Part shown: positions 56,236 through 64,000 of the stretch, one piece after another
Layout of the letters: each line of letters starts with the position of its first letter
How positions within the stretch are numbered: position 1 is the first letter of the stretch
From: Arsenicibacter rosenii
GTDB lineage: Bacteria > Bacteroidota > Bacteroidia > Cytophagales > Spirosomataceae
NCBI RefSeq assembly: GCF_001870735.1
Contig: NZ_MORL01000004.1
Span: 190,250 to 254,249 of the forward strand
Direction: 5' to 3'
DNA length: 64,000 bases
Notes under the pieces: model-generated
The model's database searches: none
Told to the model about the DNA's origin: nothing
The model's input: the letters and a program-made list of their open reading frames with translations, nothing else
Made by a program: the position numbers and the translations under genes

Positions 56236-57642
56236 ATGTTTAAACATATTCGTCTATCATTGACCGGCTGCCTTATTGTGCTGGCAGCCAGCTCATGCAG
56301 CGATCTGCTCATTACACAGCCTAAACAGTCTGTTGGTTCGGATCTGGCCTTGCAGGACATAACCGGTGTACGTTCCCTGTTGATTTCCGTGTATGACCGT
56401 CTGCAGCCAAATACCTATTACGGTGCCCGGATGATGATTGCACCGGAAATCATGGCCGACAATGTTCGTCTGACTAACAGTAACTCAAACCGCTACTTCA
56501 ACGAGCGGGTGAATGCCGTTGGGGTACACATGCAGCAGTTCTGGGATAACTATGCCGCTATCAACGAAGCCAACTTTATCATTAAAGGGATCGATGGCTC
56601 AAATGCAACGGATGCCGAGAAAGCCCAGATCAAAGGTGAAGCGCAATTCCTTCGGGCCTTACTCTATTTTGATATGGCACGGGTTTTCGCCTATGAGCCT
56701 ACTAAAGTGGTTAACGGCTTCAATTTAGGCATGATTCTCCGGACAGAACCAACGTCAGATGCGTCACAGGCAACTTTCCTGGAACGCTCAACCGTTGAGC
56801 AAACCTATCAGCTGATTGAGAAAGACCTGAAGGATGCCATCACCAACCTGCCGGCATCCGCATCTGCCAACCGTCTCCGTGCTAATAAAGCCGCTGCTCA
56901 GGCGTTGCTTGCCCGTCTGTATCTGTACTGGGAAAAATTCCCGGAAGCTATCCAGGCCGCTACGGATGCCCTGGCGGGCACAGCGGCTACCCTGGTTTCA
57001 GGCACAGGCTATCAGGCAGCCTTTACAACAGCACCGAATCCGGAGTCACTGTTTGAAATCAACTATGTGCAGGCTACGGAGTCATTGGGTGCCAATGAGT
57101 CAATGCACTCGCTGACTACCAACCTGACAACCGGTAACTGGGGTGATGTGGTGCCGACTACAGAGTTGCTGAACCTGTATGAGGCAGCCGACGTTCGCCG
57201 GGCAATGTTCTACTCGTCAACGAAATCAGGTGAAGCGGTCTTCTTTAGCCGTAAATTCTCTGGTTCACGCGGGCCATTCACCGATAACATTCCGGTGATC
57301 CGGTACTCAGAAGTATTGCTGATCCGGGCGGAGGCGTATGCCATGTCGGGCAACAGCGCGGCGGCAATCACTGACCTGAACCGTATCCGCACTCGCAGCG
57401 GCGCAACGCCGATCGCGTCAACCGTTACCGGTCAGGGCCTGGTTGATCTGATCCTGACCGAGCGTCGTCTGGAGCTGGTACTGGAAGGCCACCGGTTCTT
57501 TGACCTGAAGCGTAAGGGATTAACGATCACTAAAGCCAACCTGTCGGCGGTTGTTCCGTACACAGACTTCCGGATTCTGGCCCCGCTGCCAAATGCACAG
57601 GTTCAGCTGAACAGCAAACTAAAGCAGAACCCAGGCTATTAA
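56236..57642 (+). CDS. SusD/RagB-family lipoprotein (pair 3)
   Basis: 468 residues from ATG 56236 (MFKHIRLSLTGCLIVLAASSC), with lipobox ASSC; the longer frame begins inside susC. SusD landmarks: ALQDITGVRSLLISVYDRL, IKGEAQFLRALLYFDMARVF, VIRYSEVLLIRAEAYAMSG and LTERRLELVLEGHRFFDLKR. It forms the lid of the SusC at 53232. A small lipoprotein gene follows after 27 bases. Confidence 0.93.
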   Translation: MFKHIRLSLTGCLIVLAASSCSDLLITQPKQSVGSDLALQDITGVRSLLISVYDRLQPNTYYGARMMIAPEIMADNVRLTNSNSNRYFNERVNAVGVHMQQFWDNYAAINEANFIIKGIDGSNATDAEKAQIKGEAQFLRALLYFDMARVFAYEPTKVVNGFNLGMILRTEPTSDASQATFLERSTVEQTYQLIEKDLKDAITNLPASASANRLRANKAAAQALLARLYLYWEKFPEAIQAATDALAGTAATLVSGTGYQAAFTTAPNPESLFEINYVQATESLGANESMHSLTTNLTTGNWGDVVPTTELLNLYEAADVRRAMFYSSTKSGEAVFFSRKFSGSRGPFTDNIPVIRYSEVLLIRAEAYAMSGNSAAAITDLNRIRTRSGATPIASTVTGQGLVDLILTERRLELVLEGHRFFDLKRKGLTITKANLSAVVPYTDFRILAPLPNAQVQLNSKLKQNPGY

Positions 57643-57669
57643 TCTCGTAACTCAAAATTTGTAAAAGAC

Positions 57670-58170
57670 ATGCGTAAAGCATTAAGTTATATTCTTGGAT
57701 TCGGGGCTATGGTTTTGAGCCTGACATCCTGCTTCGAAAATCCGTCATGGACCTACGAAGGCCCTACCGTGGCTGAGTTCAGCAACCCGCGCCGTGGTTT
57801 TGCCACGCAGCCAACCAACAACGTGGCCAATGGCGTCCGTACCCGTACCGTTCGTCAGGGCATCGGCCGCGACAGTATTCTGGTCCAGCTGGTTGGTCCG
57901 CAACGCCCCGTTGCTACGACGATCAACTATAACATTGATCCGACAAGCACCGCTGTTGAAGGTACGCACTATCAGATTGTTGGTACCAAAGGCCAGGTTA
58001 CCATTCCGCCAAACAGCAGTGTCGGATATCTGGTGGTTCGGTTCCTGCCCGGCATTCCGGCTACGGCTCCGACTACGCAAACAGTGACGCTGGTAACGAC
58101 ACTGGCCACGTCAACGGATATCAATCCAAGCGAAAACTACAAAACGTTTACGTTTACCGTCCGCAACTAA
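57670..58170 (+). CDS. Small secreted lipoprotein, third gene of SusCD pair 3
   Basis: 166 residues with signal MRKALSYILGFGAMVLSLTSC (lipobox LTSC). The mature part is beta-rich and has AVEGTHYQIVG and a late SENYKTFTFTVRN, resembling Calx-beta-type or DUF4843-like lipoproteins that follow SusD genes in Bacteroidota. Function unknown; perhaps an accessory surface protein that binds the same ligand. The exact family was not fixed. Confidence 0.75.
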   Translation: MRKALSYILGFGAMVLSLTSCFENPSWTYEGPTVAEFSNPRRGFATQPTNNVANGVRTRTVRQGIGRDSILVQLVGPQRPVATTINYNIDPTSTAVEGTHYQIVGTKGQVTIPPNSSVGYLVVRFLPGIPATAPTTQTVTLVTTLATSTDINPSENYKTFTFTVRN

Positions 58171-58199
58171 AACCGTTGTCCGTTCTTAATCGCTGAATG

Positions 58200-58231
58200 A
58201 GTGGCCAGTTTCCGGACTGGCCACTTTTTTT
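58200..58231 (+). terminator. Terminator of SusCD pair 3 operon
   Basis: AGTGGCCAGT pairs with ACTGGCCACT (58216-58225) around TTCCGG, followed directly by a T-run. Confidence 0.85.
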
Positions 58232-58402
58232 ATACGCGTACATCCCATACCAACAACCTGTTAATCCGCAACTTCCTTATTTTGGTTACATGCAATCAGC
58301 AGGTGCCGATATTTTCATCTGAGGCAGACAGATTCACGTTTAAATCCACTTTTTTGCCTAGTTTAGTAGCCAAAACCGACGCTACTTTTACCTTCACTGC
58401 CT

Positions 58403-59500
58403 ATGACAACATTTACCAAACGACTACTGACCGCTATCATCATTGTGCTGGTTGGGGCTTTGGCTTTTTACCCTAAACTAAAACCACTCCTGGCACCAAA
58501 ACCCGACGAAAAAGCGGCGACGGGTGGCGGCAAACCCGGCGGCGATGCCAAAGGCGGCGGCAAGGCATCTGTCGACGTTATGGTCGTCAATATGCAATCG
58601 CTCGATGAGAAAATCCTGACTACCGGTACCATTATCCCGAATGAAGAAGTAGAAGTCCGGAGTGAAATTTCCGGTCGGGTGACCGGCATTTTCTTCAAAG
58701 AAGGCCAATACGTTAAAAAGGATGCTGTTTTACTGCGCATCAACGACGCCGACCTGCAGGCACAGTTGCAGAAACTGCTGTCGAACAAGCAACTGGCCGA
58801 GACCAATGAATCGCGGCAGAAACGACTGCTGGAAAAAGAAGCCATCAGCCGCCAGGAATACGACATCGCCCAGACCAACCTGAACGGGATTCTGGCCGAT
58901 ATTGAAAACCTGAAAGTACAAATCAGCAAAACCGTCATCCGTGCGCCGTTTGATGGCACCATCGGGCTGCGGTACATCAGCAGCGGCAGCTATATCTCAC
59001 CGGCAAGCCGGATCGCGACCCTTACCAATACCAACCCTGCCAAACTCGACTTTTCGGTACCGGCAAAATACGCCCAACTGGTTCGTCAGGGCAGCAAAAT
59101 CCAGTTTCTGGTCGAGGGCTCCTCCCGGCAATATGGCGGAACGGTCTACGCTGTCGAAACCAAAGTGGATCCCGAAACACGAAGCCTGCTGCTGCGTGCC
59201 GTCAGCCCGAACAACGACCGGACACTCGTACCGGGTGCTTTTGCCCGGATCAACGTTGTCCTCAATTCCCACGGCAACGCCATTGTGGTGCCAACGGAGG
59301 CCATCATTCCCGAACAGGCCGGCCAGAAAGTATTTGTGGTCCGTAACCGCAAAGCCGAGTCGGTCCCGGTTGAAATCGGCCTTCGCAACGACCGGACCGT
59401 CGAAATCCGCAGCGGCCTCCACGTCGGCGATTCGCTCATCACCGCCGGCACCCAGCTCGTCAAACCCGGCGGCGAAGTTGACATCAGAAACTTAAATTAG
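58403..59500 (+). CDS. RND efflux periplasmic adaptor (MFP)
   Basis: 365 residues with an N-terminal membrane anchor (LTAIIIVLVGALAFYP), a Gly/Lys-rich linker, then the lipoyl half-motif EVEVRSEISGRVTGIFFKEGQYVKK, a coiled coil (about 115-165, LLSNKQLAETNESRQKRLLEKEAISRQEYD), the second half-motif VIRAPFDGTIGLRYISSG and a beta-barrel and membrane-proximal part. It links an RND pump to an outer-membrane channel. The pump gene is next; no TolC-type gene is seen in the window. Confidence 0.92.
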   Translation: MTTFTKRLLTAIIIVLVGALAFYPKLKPLLAPKPDEKAATGGGKPGGDAKGGGKASVDVMVVNMQSLDEKILTTGTIIPNEEVEVRSEISGRVTGIFFKEGQYVKKDAVLLRINDADLQAQLQKLLSNKQLAETNESRQKRLLEKEAISRQEYDIAQTNLNGILADIENLKVQISKTVIRAPFDGTIGLRYISSGSYISPASRIATLTNTNPAKLDFSVPAKYAQLVRQGSKIQFLVEGSSRQYGGTVYAVETKVDPETRSLLLRAVSPNNDRTLVPGAFARINVVLNSHGNAIVVPTEAIIPEQAGQKVFVVRNRKAESVPVEIGLRNDRTVEIRSGLHVGDSLITAGTQLVKPGGEVDIRNLN

Positions 59501-59577
59501 TGATTGGGCGGTTGAGTGATTGAGCGAACTAAAACGCCATCGATTCACTCAATCGCACTTTCACACAATCACTCAAT
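59499..59577. repeat. Inverted 8-mer repeat element in the efflux operon
   Basis: The left arm has TGATTGGG, CGGTTGAG and TGATTGAG in a row. The right arm, on the other strand, has TGATTGTG, TGAAAGTG and CGATTGAG, ending before the RND pump ATG. The unit matches YGATTGAG, as at 25911. It forms the whole gap between adaptor and pump genes. Confidence 0.75.
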
Positions 59578-59582
59578 TTTTT

Positions 59583-62500
59583 ATGGCTAACCTATCAACA
59601 ACATCCATCAAGCGGCCGGTACTGGCGGTTGTGATGTCTCTGCTGATTTTAGTCTTTGGCGGCATTGGCTTTGCCTATCTGGGGGTGCGCGAGTTCCCCA
59701 GTATCGACCTGCCGGTCGTGACCGTTTCGACGGTTTACACGGGTGCTAACGCCGATATTGTCGAATCACAGATTACCGAACCGCTCGAAGAATCCATCAA
59801 CGGGATTGCCGGTATCCGGACCCTGACGTCATCGAGTCGGGACGGCCGGAGCCAGATTACGGTAGAATTTGAACTGAGCGTCAACATTGAGGACGCCGCC
59901 AACGACGTGCGCGACCGCGTAAGCCGGGCCATCGCCAACCTCCCGCCCGATGTCGATCCGCCGATCGTGGCCAAGGCCGACGCCGACGCCAGCCCGATTT
60001 ACTTTATTCAGGTTCTGTCGAAAACCCGCTCCCTGCTGGAGCTGAACGACATTGCCCTCCGTCAGATTAAAGAACGCTTTCAGACCATTCCGGGCGTGAG
60101 CAGCGTCCAGATCTGGGGAGAGAAAAAATACGCCATGCGTCTCCGGATCGATCCGGTGAAACTGGCATCTTACCGGCTGACGGCCATTGATGTATCCAAC
60201 GCGCTCCGGACGCAGAACATTGAGTTGCCATCGGGTAGCGTGGAAGGCGCCAGTACCGAACTGACCGTACGGACACTGGGCCGCCTGACCACACCTCAGG
60301 ATTTCAACAACCTGATTCTGAAGGAGACCAACGATCAGGTGGTTAAATTTCAGGATGTCGGTTATGCCGAGCTGGCCCCGGAAGTGGAAAAAACCCTGTT
60401 CAAACGGGATGGCGTTCCGATGCTCAGCGTTGCCGTTATTCCGCAGCCGGGTGCCAACCAGATTGAGATTGTAAACAATGTATACAAAAAACAGGAGCAG
60501 ATTCAGAAGGACTTGCCGCCGGATGTGAAGCTCATTCTGGGTTTTGACTACACGCGCTATGTCCGGAAATCAATCGAAGAAGTAGAGGAAACGATAATCA
60601 TTGCCTTTGCCCTGGTGGCCCTGATTATCTTTACTTTCCTCCGCGACTGGCGGAGTACGCTGATTCCGCTGACGGCCATTCCGGTTTCGCTCGTCGGGTC
60701 GTTTTTTATCATGTACATCTGCGGGTTCTCGATGAACGTACTGACCCTGCTCGGTATCGTCTTGTCCATCGGTCTGGTCGTGGATGATGCCATTGTGGTA
60801 CTCGAGAACATTTATACCAAGATCGAGGAAGGCATGAAGCCCATGCAGGCAGCGATTGAAGGGTCGAAAGAGATTTACTTTGCCGTTATTTCGACGACGG
60901 TTACGCTCGCGGCGGTGTTTCTGCCGGTTATCTTCCTGCAGGGGGTTACGGGTCGTCTGTTCCGCGAATTCGGCATTGTGGTCGCCGGATCGGTCCTGAT
61001 TTCGGCCTTTGTGTCGCTGACGCTGACGCCGATGTTGTCGTCGAAACTGTTAAAAAACCGCCATCGCCAGCCGTGGCTCTACCGGGTAACCGAGCCGTTT
61101 TTTGAGTGGATGATCAACGGTTACCAGAACTCTCTGGCTGGTTTCCTCAAAATACGCTGGATGGCATGGGTGCTGATTCTGGCTTTCGGCGGCATCATCT
61201 ATGCGCTCTTTAAATTTCAGGCGATTCCGCAGGAACTGGCCCCGATGGAAGACCGCGGCGGGTTCCGGATTCAGGCAACCGCTCAGGAGGGGGCAACCTA
61301 TGAATACATGCTGAATTATACCGATCAGGTGGCGGCATTCCTGCGTAAAAACTTCGACAAAAAAGATGTGGCCGGTGTGATTGCCATCACGTCGCCCAGC
61401 TTTGGCTCCGGTGCCACCAACTCAGCCGCGTTCCGGATTGTCCTGGGCGACAAACCACCCCGAACCATCTCTCAACAACAGATGGTGGATGACATTACGC
61501 CGAAAATCAAGAAGTTTCCGGGCGCGAAGGCGCTGGTTATTCAGGAGCAGACCATACAGTCGGGAGCCCGTGTGGGCGGCGGCGGCGGTCTGCCGGTGCA
61601 GTTTGTGATTCAGGCCACGAGCTTCGACAAGCTTCGCAAGGTGGTGCCTGAGTTTATGAAACTCGTGCAGTCGTCCGACAAGTTTTCAGCCTCCGACGTC
61701 AACCTGAAATTTACGAAACCGGAAATCCGGCTTGACATTGACCGTGACAAGGCGCTCAACCTGGGCGTATCGGTGCAGGATGTAGCCCAGACCCTGCAAT
61801 TAGGGCTTTCGGGCCGCCGGTTCGGGTATTTCATCATGGATGGCAAACAGTATCAGGTTATCGGTCAGATCATGCGCGACGACCGCAATGACGTAACCGA
61901 CCTGAAGTCGCTCTACGTAAAAAACAATCGCGGCGAGCTGATTCAGCTGGATAACCTTGTCCGGGTGAGTGAGCAAAGTACGCCCCCTACCCTCTTCCGC
62001 TACAACCGCTATTCGGCAGCTACGATCTCGGCCGGTCTGGCAAAAGGCGTAACGCTCGGGGCTGGTATCGACGAGATGGAACGGATTGCCAAAGAAGTCC
62101 TGGATTCCAGCTACTCAACGGCACTCGACGGACAGGCGAAGGAATTCCGCGAAAGCTCCTCATCACTCTATTTTGCCTTTGCCCTGGCCCTGGTCCTGAT
62201 TTATCTGATTCTGGCCGCCCAGTTCGAAAGCTTCGTGGATCCGATCATTATCCTGCTGACGGTTCCGCTTGCCCTGTGCGGTGCCCTGCTGTCGCTCTGG
62301 GATTTCGGCCAGACCCTGAACGTGTTCAGCCAGATCGGGATTATCACGCTTGTTGGTCTGGTAACCAAAAACGGTATCCTGATTGTGGAGTTTGCAAATC
62401 AGCGCAAAGAAGAGGGCGACAACAAACATCAGGCAGCTCTGGAAGCAGCCGTTGCCCGTTTCCGGCCTATTCTGATGACCAGCCTTTGCGCGGCCCTGGG

Positions 62501-62699
62501 TCTGTTGCCCATCGCGCTGGCACTCGGTGCAGGTTCAGAAAGCCGGGTGTCGATGGGTATTGCGGTGGTCGGCGGGTTGTTGTTCTCGACGTTGCTGACC
62601 CTGTACATTATCCCGGCGGTTTATACCTATATGTCTGCGAACCTGAAACCGGAAGAAAAAGAAGAAGCCGGTGCCGGTCTGGTAGCAGAACCGGTTTAA
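59583..62699 (+). CDS. RND multidrug efflux permease (HAE1/AcrB-like)
   Basis: 1038 residues from ATG 59583 (MANLSTTSIKRPVLAV). Hallmarks: a first helix, then FPSIDLPVVTVSTVYTGA; the TM4 proton-relay region GIVLSIGLVVDDAIVVLENIY with two Asp; the twin porter domains; and a second TM half with GIITLVGLVTKNGILIVEFA. It pumps drugs or other hydrophobic compounds out using the proton gradient. Substrates unknown. Adjacent to its adaptor, separated only by the repeat element. Confidence 0.95.
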   Translation: MANLSTTSIKRPVLAVVMSLLILVFGGIGFAYLGVREFPSIDLPVVTVSTVYTGANADIVESQITEPLEESINGIAGIRTLTSSSRDGRSQITVEFELSVNIEDAANDVRDRVSRAIANLPPDVDPPIVAKADADASPIYFIQVLSKTRSLLELNDIALRQIKERFQTIPGVSSVQIWGEKKYAMRLRIDPVKLASYRLTAIDVSNALRTQNIELPSGSVEGASTELTVRTLGRLTTPQDFNNLILKETNDQVVKFQDVGYAELAPEVEKTLFKRDGVPMLSVAVIPQPGANQIEIVNNVYKKQEQIQKDLPPDVKLILGFDYTRYVRKSIEEVEETIIIAFALVALIIFTFLRDWRSTLIPLTAIPVSLVGSFFIMYICGFSMNVLTLLGIVLSIGLVVDDAIVVLENIYTKIEEGMKPMQAAIEGSKEIYFAVISTTVTLAAVFLPVIFLQGVTGRLFREFGIVVAGSVLISAFVSLTLTPMLSSKLLKNRHRQPWLYRVTEPFFEWMINGYQNSLAGFLKIRWMAWVLILAFGGIIYALFKFQAIPQELAPMEDRGGFRIQATAQEGATYEYMLNYTDQVAAFLRKNFDKKDVAGVIAITSPSFGSGATNSAAFRIVLGDKPPRTISQQQMVDDITPKIKKFPGAKALVIQEQTIQSGARVGGGGGLPVQFVIQATSFDKLRKVVPEFMKLVQSSDKFSASDVNLKFTKPEIRLDIDRDKALNLGVSVQDVAQTLQLGLSGRRFGYFIMDGKQYQVIGQIMRDDRNDVTDLKSLYVKNNRGELIQLDNLVRVSEQSTPPTLFRYNRYSAATISAGLAKGVTLGAGIDEMERIAKEVLDSSYSTALDGQAKEFRESSSSLYFAFALALVLIYLILAAQFESFVDPIIILLTVPLALCGALLSLWDFGQTLNVFSQIGIITLVGLVTKNGILIVEFANQRKEEGDNKHQAALEAAVARFRPILMTSLCAALGLLPIALALGAGSESRVSMGIAVVGGLLFSTLLTLYIIPAVYTYMSANLKPEEKEEAGAGLVAEPV

Positions 62700-62712
62700 C
62701 CTGTTTTCATAG

Positions 62713-62747
62713 CGGAGCGGCAAAAAAACAAGCCGCTCCGTTTTTTT
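62713..62747 (+). terminator. Terminator of the RND operon
   Basis: CGGAGCGGC pairs with GCCGCTCCG (62732-62740) across an A-rich loop, then a run of seven T. Confidence 0.88.
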
Positions 62748-62899
62748 ATTTACGCGCTGCGTGGACCTTTTCCGGCAGTCATTCAGGTTCGGTACTGTGT
62801 CACAAGCTACCACATTTTTATCCGCCACTGAGTTAAAATCCGTCAGAAAAACGTTTACTATAAACGGCCGGTGTATGTCGCCGATTGCCATTATTACCT

Positions 62900-64000
62900 A
62901 TGCAAAAACTCATCTTCCCTTTTGTTGCCCTGCTGACCGTTTCAGGCGCATGGGCCCAACAAATTCCAACATTCAAACGAACCCCGCCCAAAGACTGGCA
63001 ATACCTTGACCCACAGAAAGACTCGATTGCCGGTATCAGCCTATACCGTGCCTACGAGCTGCTGAAAGGCAGGCCATCAACGCCCGTTGTTGTCGGTGTC
63101 ATTGACTCAGGAGTCGATCTGGTACATGAAGACCTGAAAAACGTGCTCTGGACCAATACCAGGGAGATTGCCGGCAACGGTAAGGACGATGACAAAAACG
63201 GCTACGTCGATGACGTACATGGCTGGAACTTCATGGCTTCTCCCGATGGCAAAACCTACGTCAATGATCAGGAAGAAGTGACCCAGATTTATGTCATGTG
63301 GAAAGACAAATTCGATACCATTGACCCGGGCAAGCTGAAAAATAAGGTTGAGCGGCGGCAATATGAGGTCTACCAGATTGCGAAAAAGCGGTTTATGGAC
63401 CGCTCAAAGGTGGTGCGTCAGAAACGCCTGGCCATGGCCGACAGTGCCCGGTTTATCGAAACCATGAAAGGGCAACTGGCCCAAATCAGCGATAAAACCT
63501 TCGCCCGTGAAAGTCTGAATCTGATACAGCCAACGGAAACCGACTCGGTGGGCCGCGCGGTGAAAGCCATACTTAGCGAAGTATTTGCACCACAGTTCGG
63601 CTCGTTCACGCAAATGGAAAAGCTGCTGACAGCGCGGTACGGCGTGCTGAAATCAATTATCCTGAAAGACATCGACGCAACCTACAACGCTGATTTAAAG
63701 CCCCGTGAGCTGGTTGGCGATAACCCGCTGAATCCCGATGAACGCGGCTACGGCAGTCCGTTTTTCGTGGCCAAAGACGGACTCGGCGGACACGGCACCC
63801 ACGTTGCCGGTATCGTTGGGGCGCAGCGCGGCAACGACATTGGTGTCGATGGCGTGGCTGATAATGTCCGGCTGATGTATCTGGCAGCGGTGCCGAACGG
63901 GGGCGATGAACGGGATAAAGACGTGGCCAATGCCATCCGGTATGCGGTCGATAACGGTGCGAAAGTGATTAACATGAGCTTTGGCAAGCGGCTGTCACCG
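62900..64000 (+). CDS. Secreted S8 (subtilisin-like) serine protease, 3' end outside window
   Basis: The first 367 codons are in the window, from ATG 62900. Signal peptide MQKLIFPFVALLTVSGAWAQ. The catalytic Asp is about residue 69 in VVGVIDSGVDLVHEDL, and the His about residue 298 in GGHGTHVAGIVG; the catalytic Ser lies beyond the window. About 229 residues separate Asp and His, against 32 in classical subtilisins, and the insert includes a helical Lys/Arg-rich stretch. Calcium-type motifs (DDDKNGYVDD) follow the Asp. The frame continues past the end of the window. Confidence 0.93.
   Translation, partial: MQKLIFPFVALLTVSGAWAQQIPTFKRTPPKDWQYLDPQKDSIAGISLYRAYELLKGRPSTPVVVGVIDSGVDLVHEDLKNVLWTNTREIAGNGKDDDKNGYVDDVHGWNFMASPDGKTYVNDQEEVTQIYVMWKDKFDTIDPGKLKNKVERRQYEVYQIAKKRFMDRSKVVRQKRLAMADSARFIETMKGQLAQISDKTFARESLNLIQPTETDSVGRAVKAILSEVFAPQFGSFTQMEKLLTARYGVLKSIILKDIDATYNADLKPRELVGDNPLNPDERGYGSPFFVAKDGLGGHGTHVAGIVGAQRGNDIGVDGVADNVRLMYLAAVPNGGDERDKDVANAIRYAVDNGAKVINMSFGKRLSP

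Overview
The window looks like a chromosomal segment of an aerobic Bacteroidota bacterium, most likely a Cytophagales/Spirosomaceae relative. The signs are three SusC/SusD pairs, a type IX secretion (T9SS) sorting domain, Bacteroidota promoters of the TTG-N17-23-TAnnTTTG type, few Shine-Dalgarno sites and fairly GC-rich coding DNA. The genus is inference. No rRNA, tRNA, intact insertion sequence or CRISPR array was seen.

Layout. 1-1733: the end of an OsmC peroxidase gene and a Tat-exported Gfo/Idh/MocA oxidoreductase, converging on a shared hairpin. 1858-11409: a signalling island with a stand-alone receiver, an NtrC-type sigma-54 activator, a receiver-HPt protein, a hybrid histidine kinase directly downstream of an H-NOX haem sensor, and two operons carrying glycosyltransferases (GT2; GT4 plus an FAD oxidase). 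Two candidate sigma-54 promoters, each with an upstream dyad sharing the 10-mer CTGGACTTCA, lie in front of the two glycosyltransferase operons. 11392-16483: GDPD lipoprotein, AraC remnant, membrane-embedded SpeE-like protein and M1 peptidase, all leftward. 16769-22792: sugar dehydrogenase plus glucosidase operon, a heptamer-repeat element and a TonB receptor. 22860-24685: a broken locus in which a receiver fragment is fused to a 5'-truncated, frameshifted T9SS heparinase-like gene.

24840-30135: M42 peptidase, esterase, SGNH hydrolase and metX/metY, with metY behind a SAM-I riboswitch. 30247-34659: two HxlR regulators with a conserved Cys-Pro near the N-terminus, next to a DsbA-like lipoprotein and a DoxX protein, then DUF1761, Crp/Fnr and MDR reductase genes; an unusual perfect operator lies before doxX. 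34875-41108: DUF721/DciA, an envelope-glycan operon (GT2, NodB deacetylase, GT87-like), a KirBac channel, an LD-carboxypeptidase and an SDR. 41331-58170: three SusC/SusD pairs around an M20D amidohydrolase, with an AT-rich 1.1 kb divergent spacer holding a perfect 23-bp hairpin. 58403-64000: RND efflux adaptor and pump, then the start of a secreted S8 protease.

How it may work together. The H-NOX/hybrid kinase/receiver-HPt/NtrC set has the parts of a multi-step phosphorelay from a haem gas sensor (probably NO) to sigma-54 transcription of surface-glycan genes. The components are read from sequence; the wiring is inference. A second theme is short-unit (7-8 nt) repeats arranged as inverted arms in three unrelated intergenic gaps.
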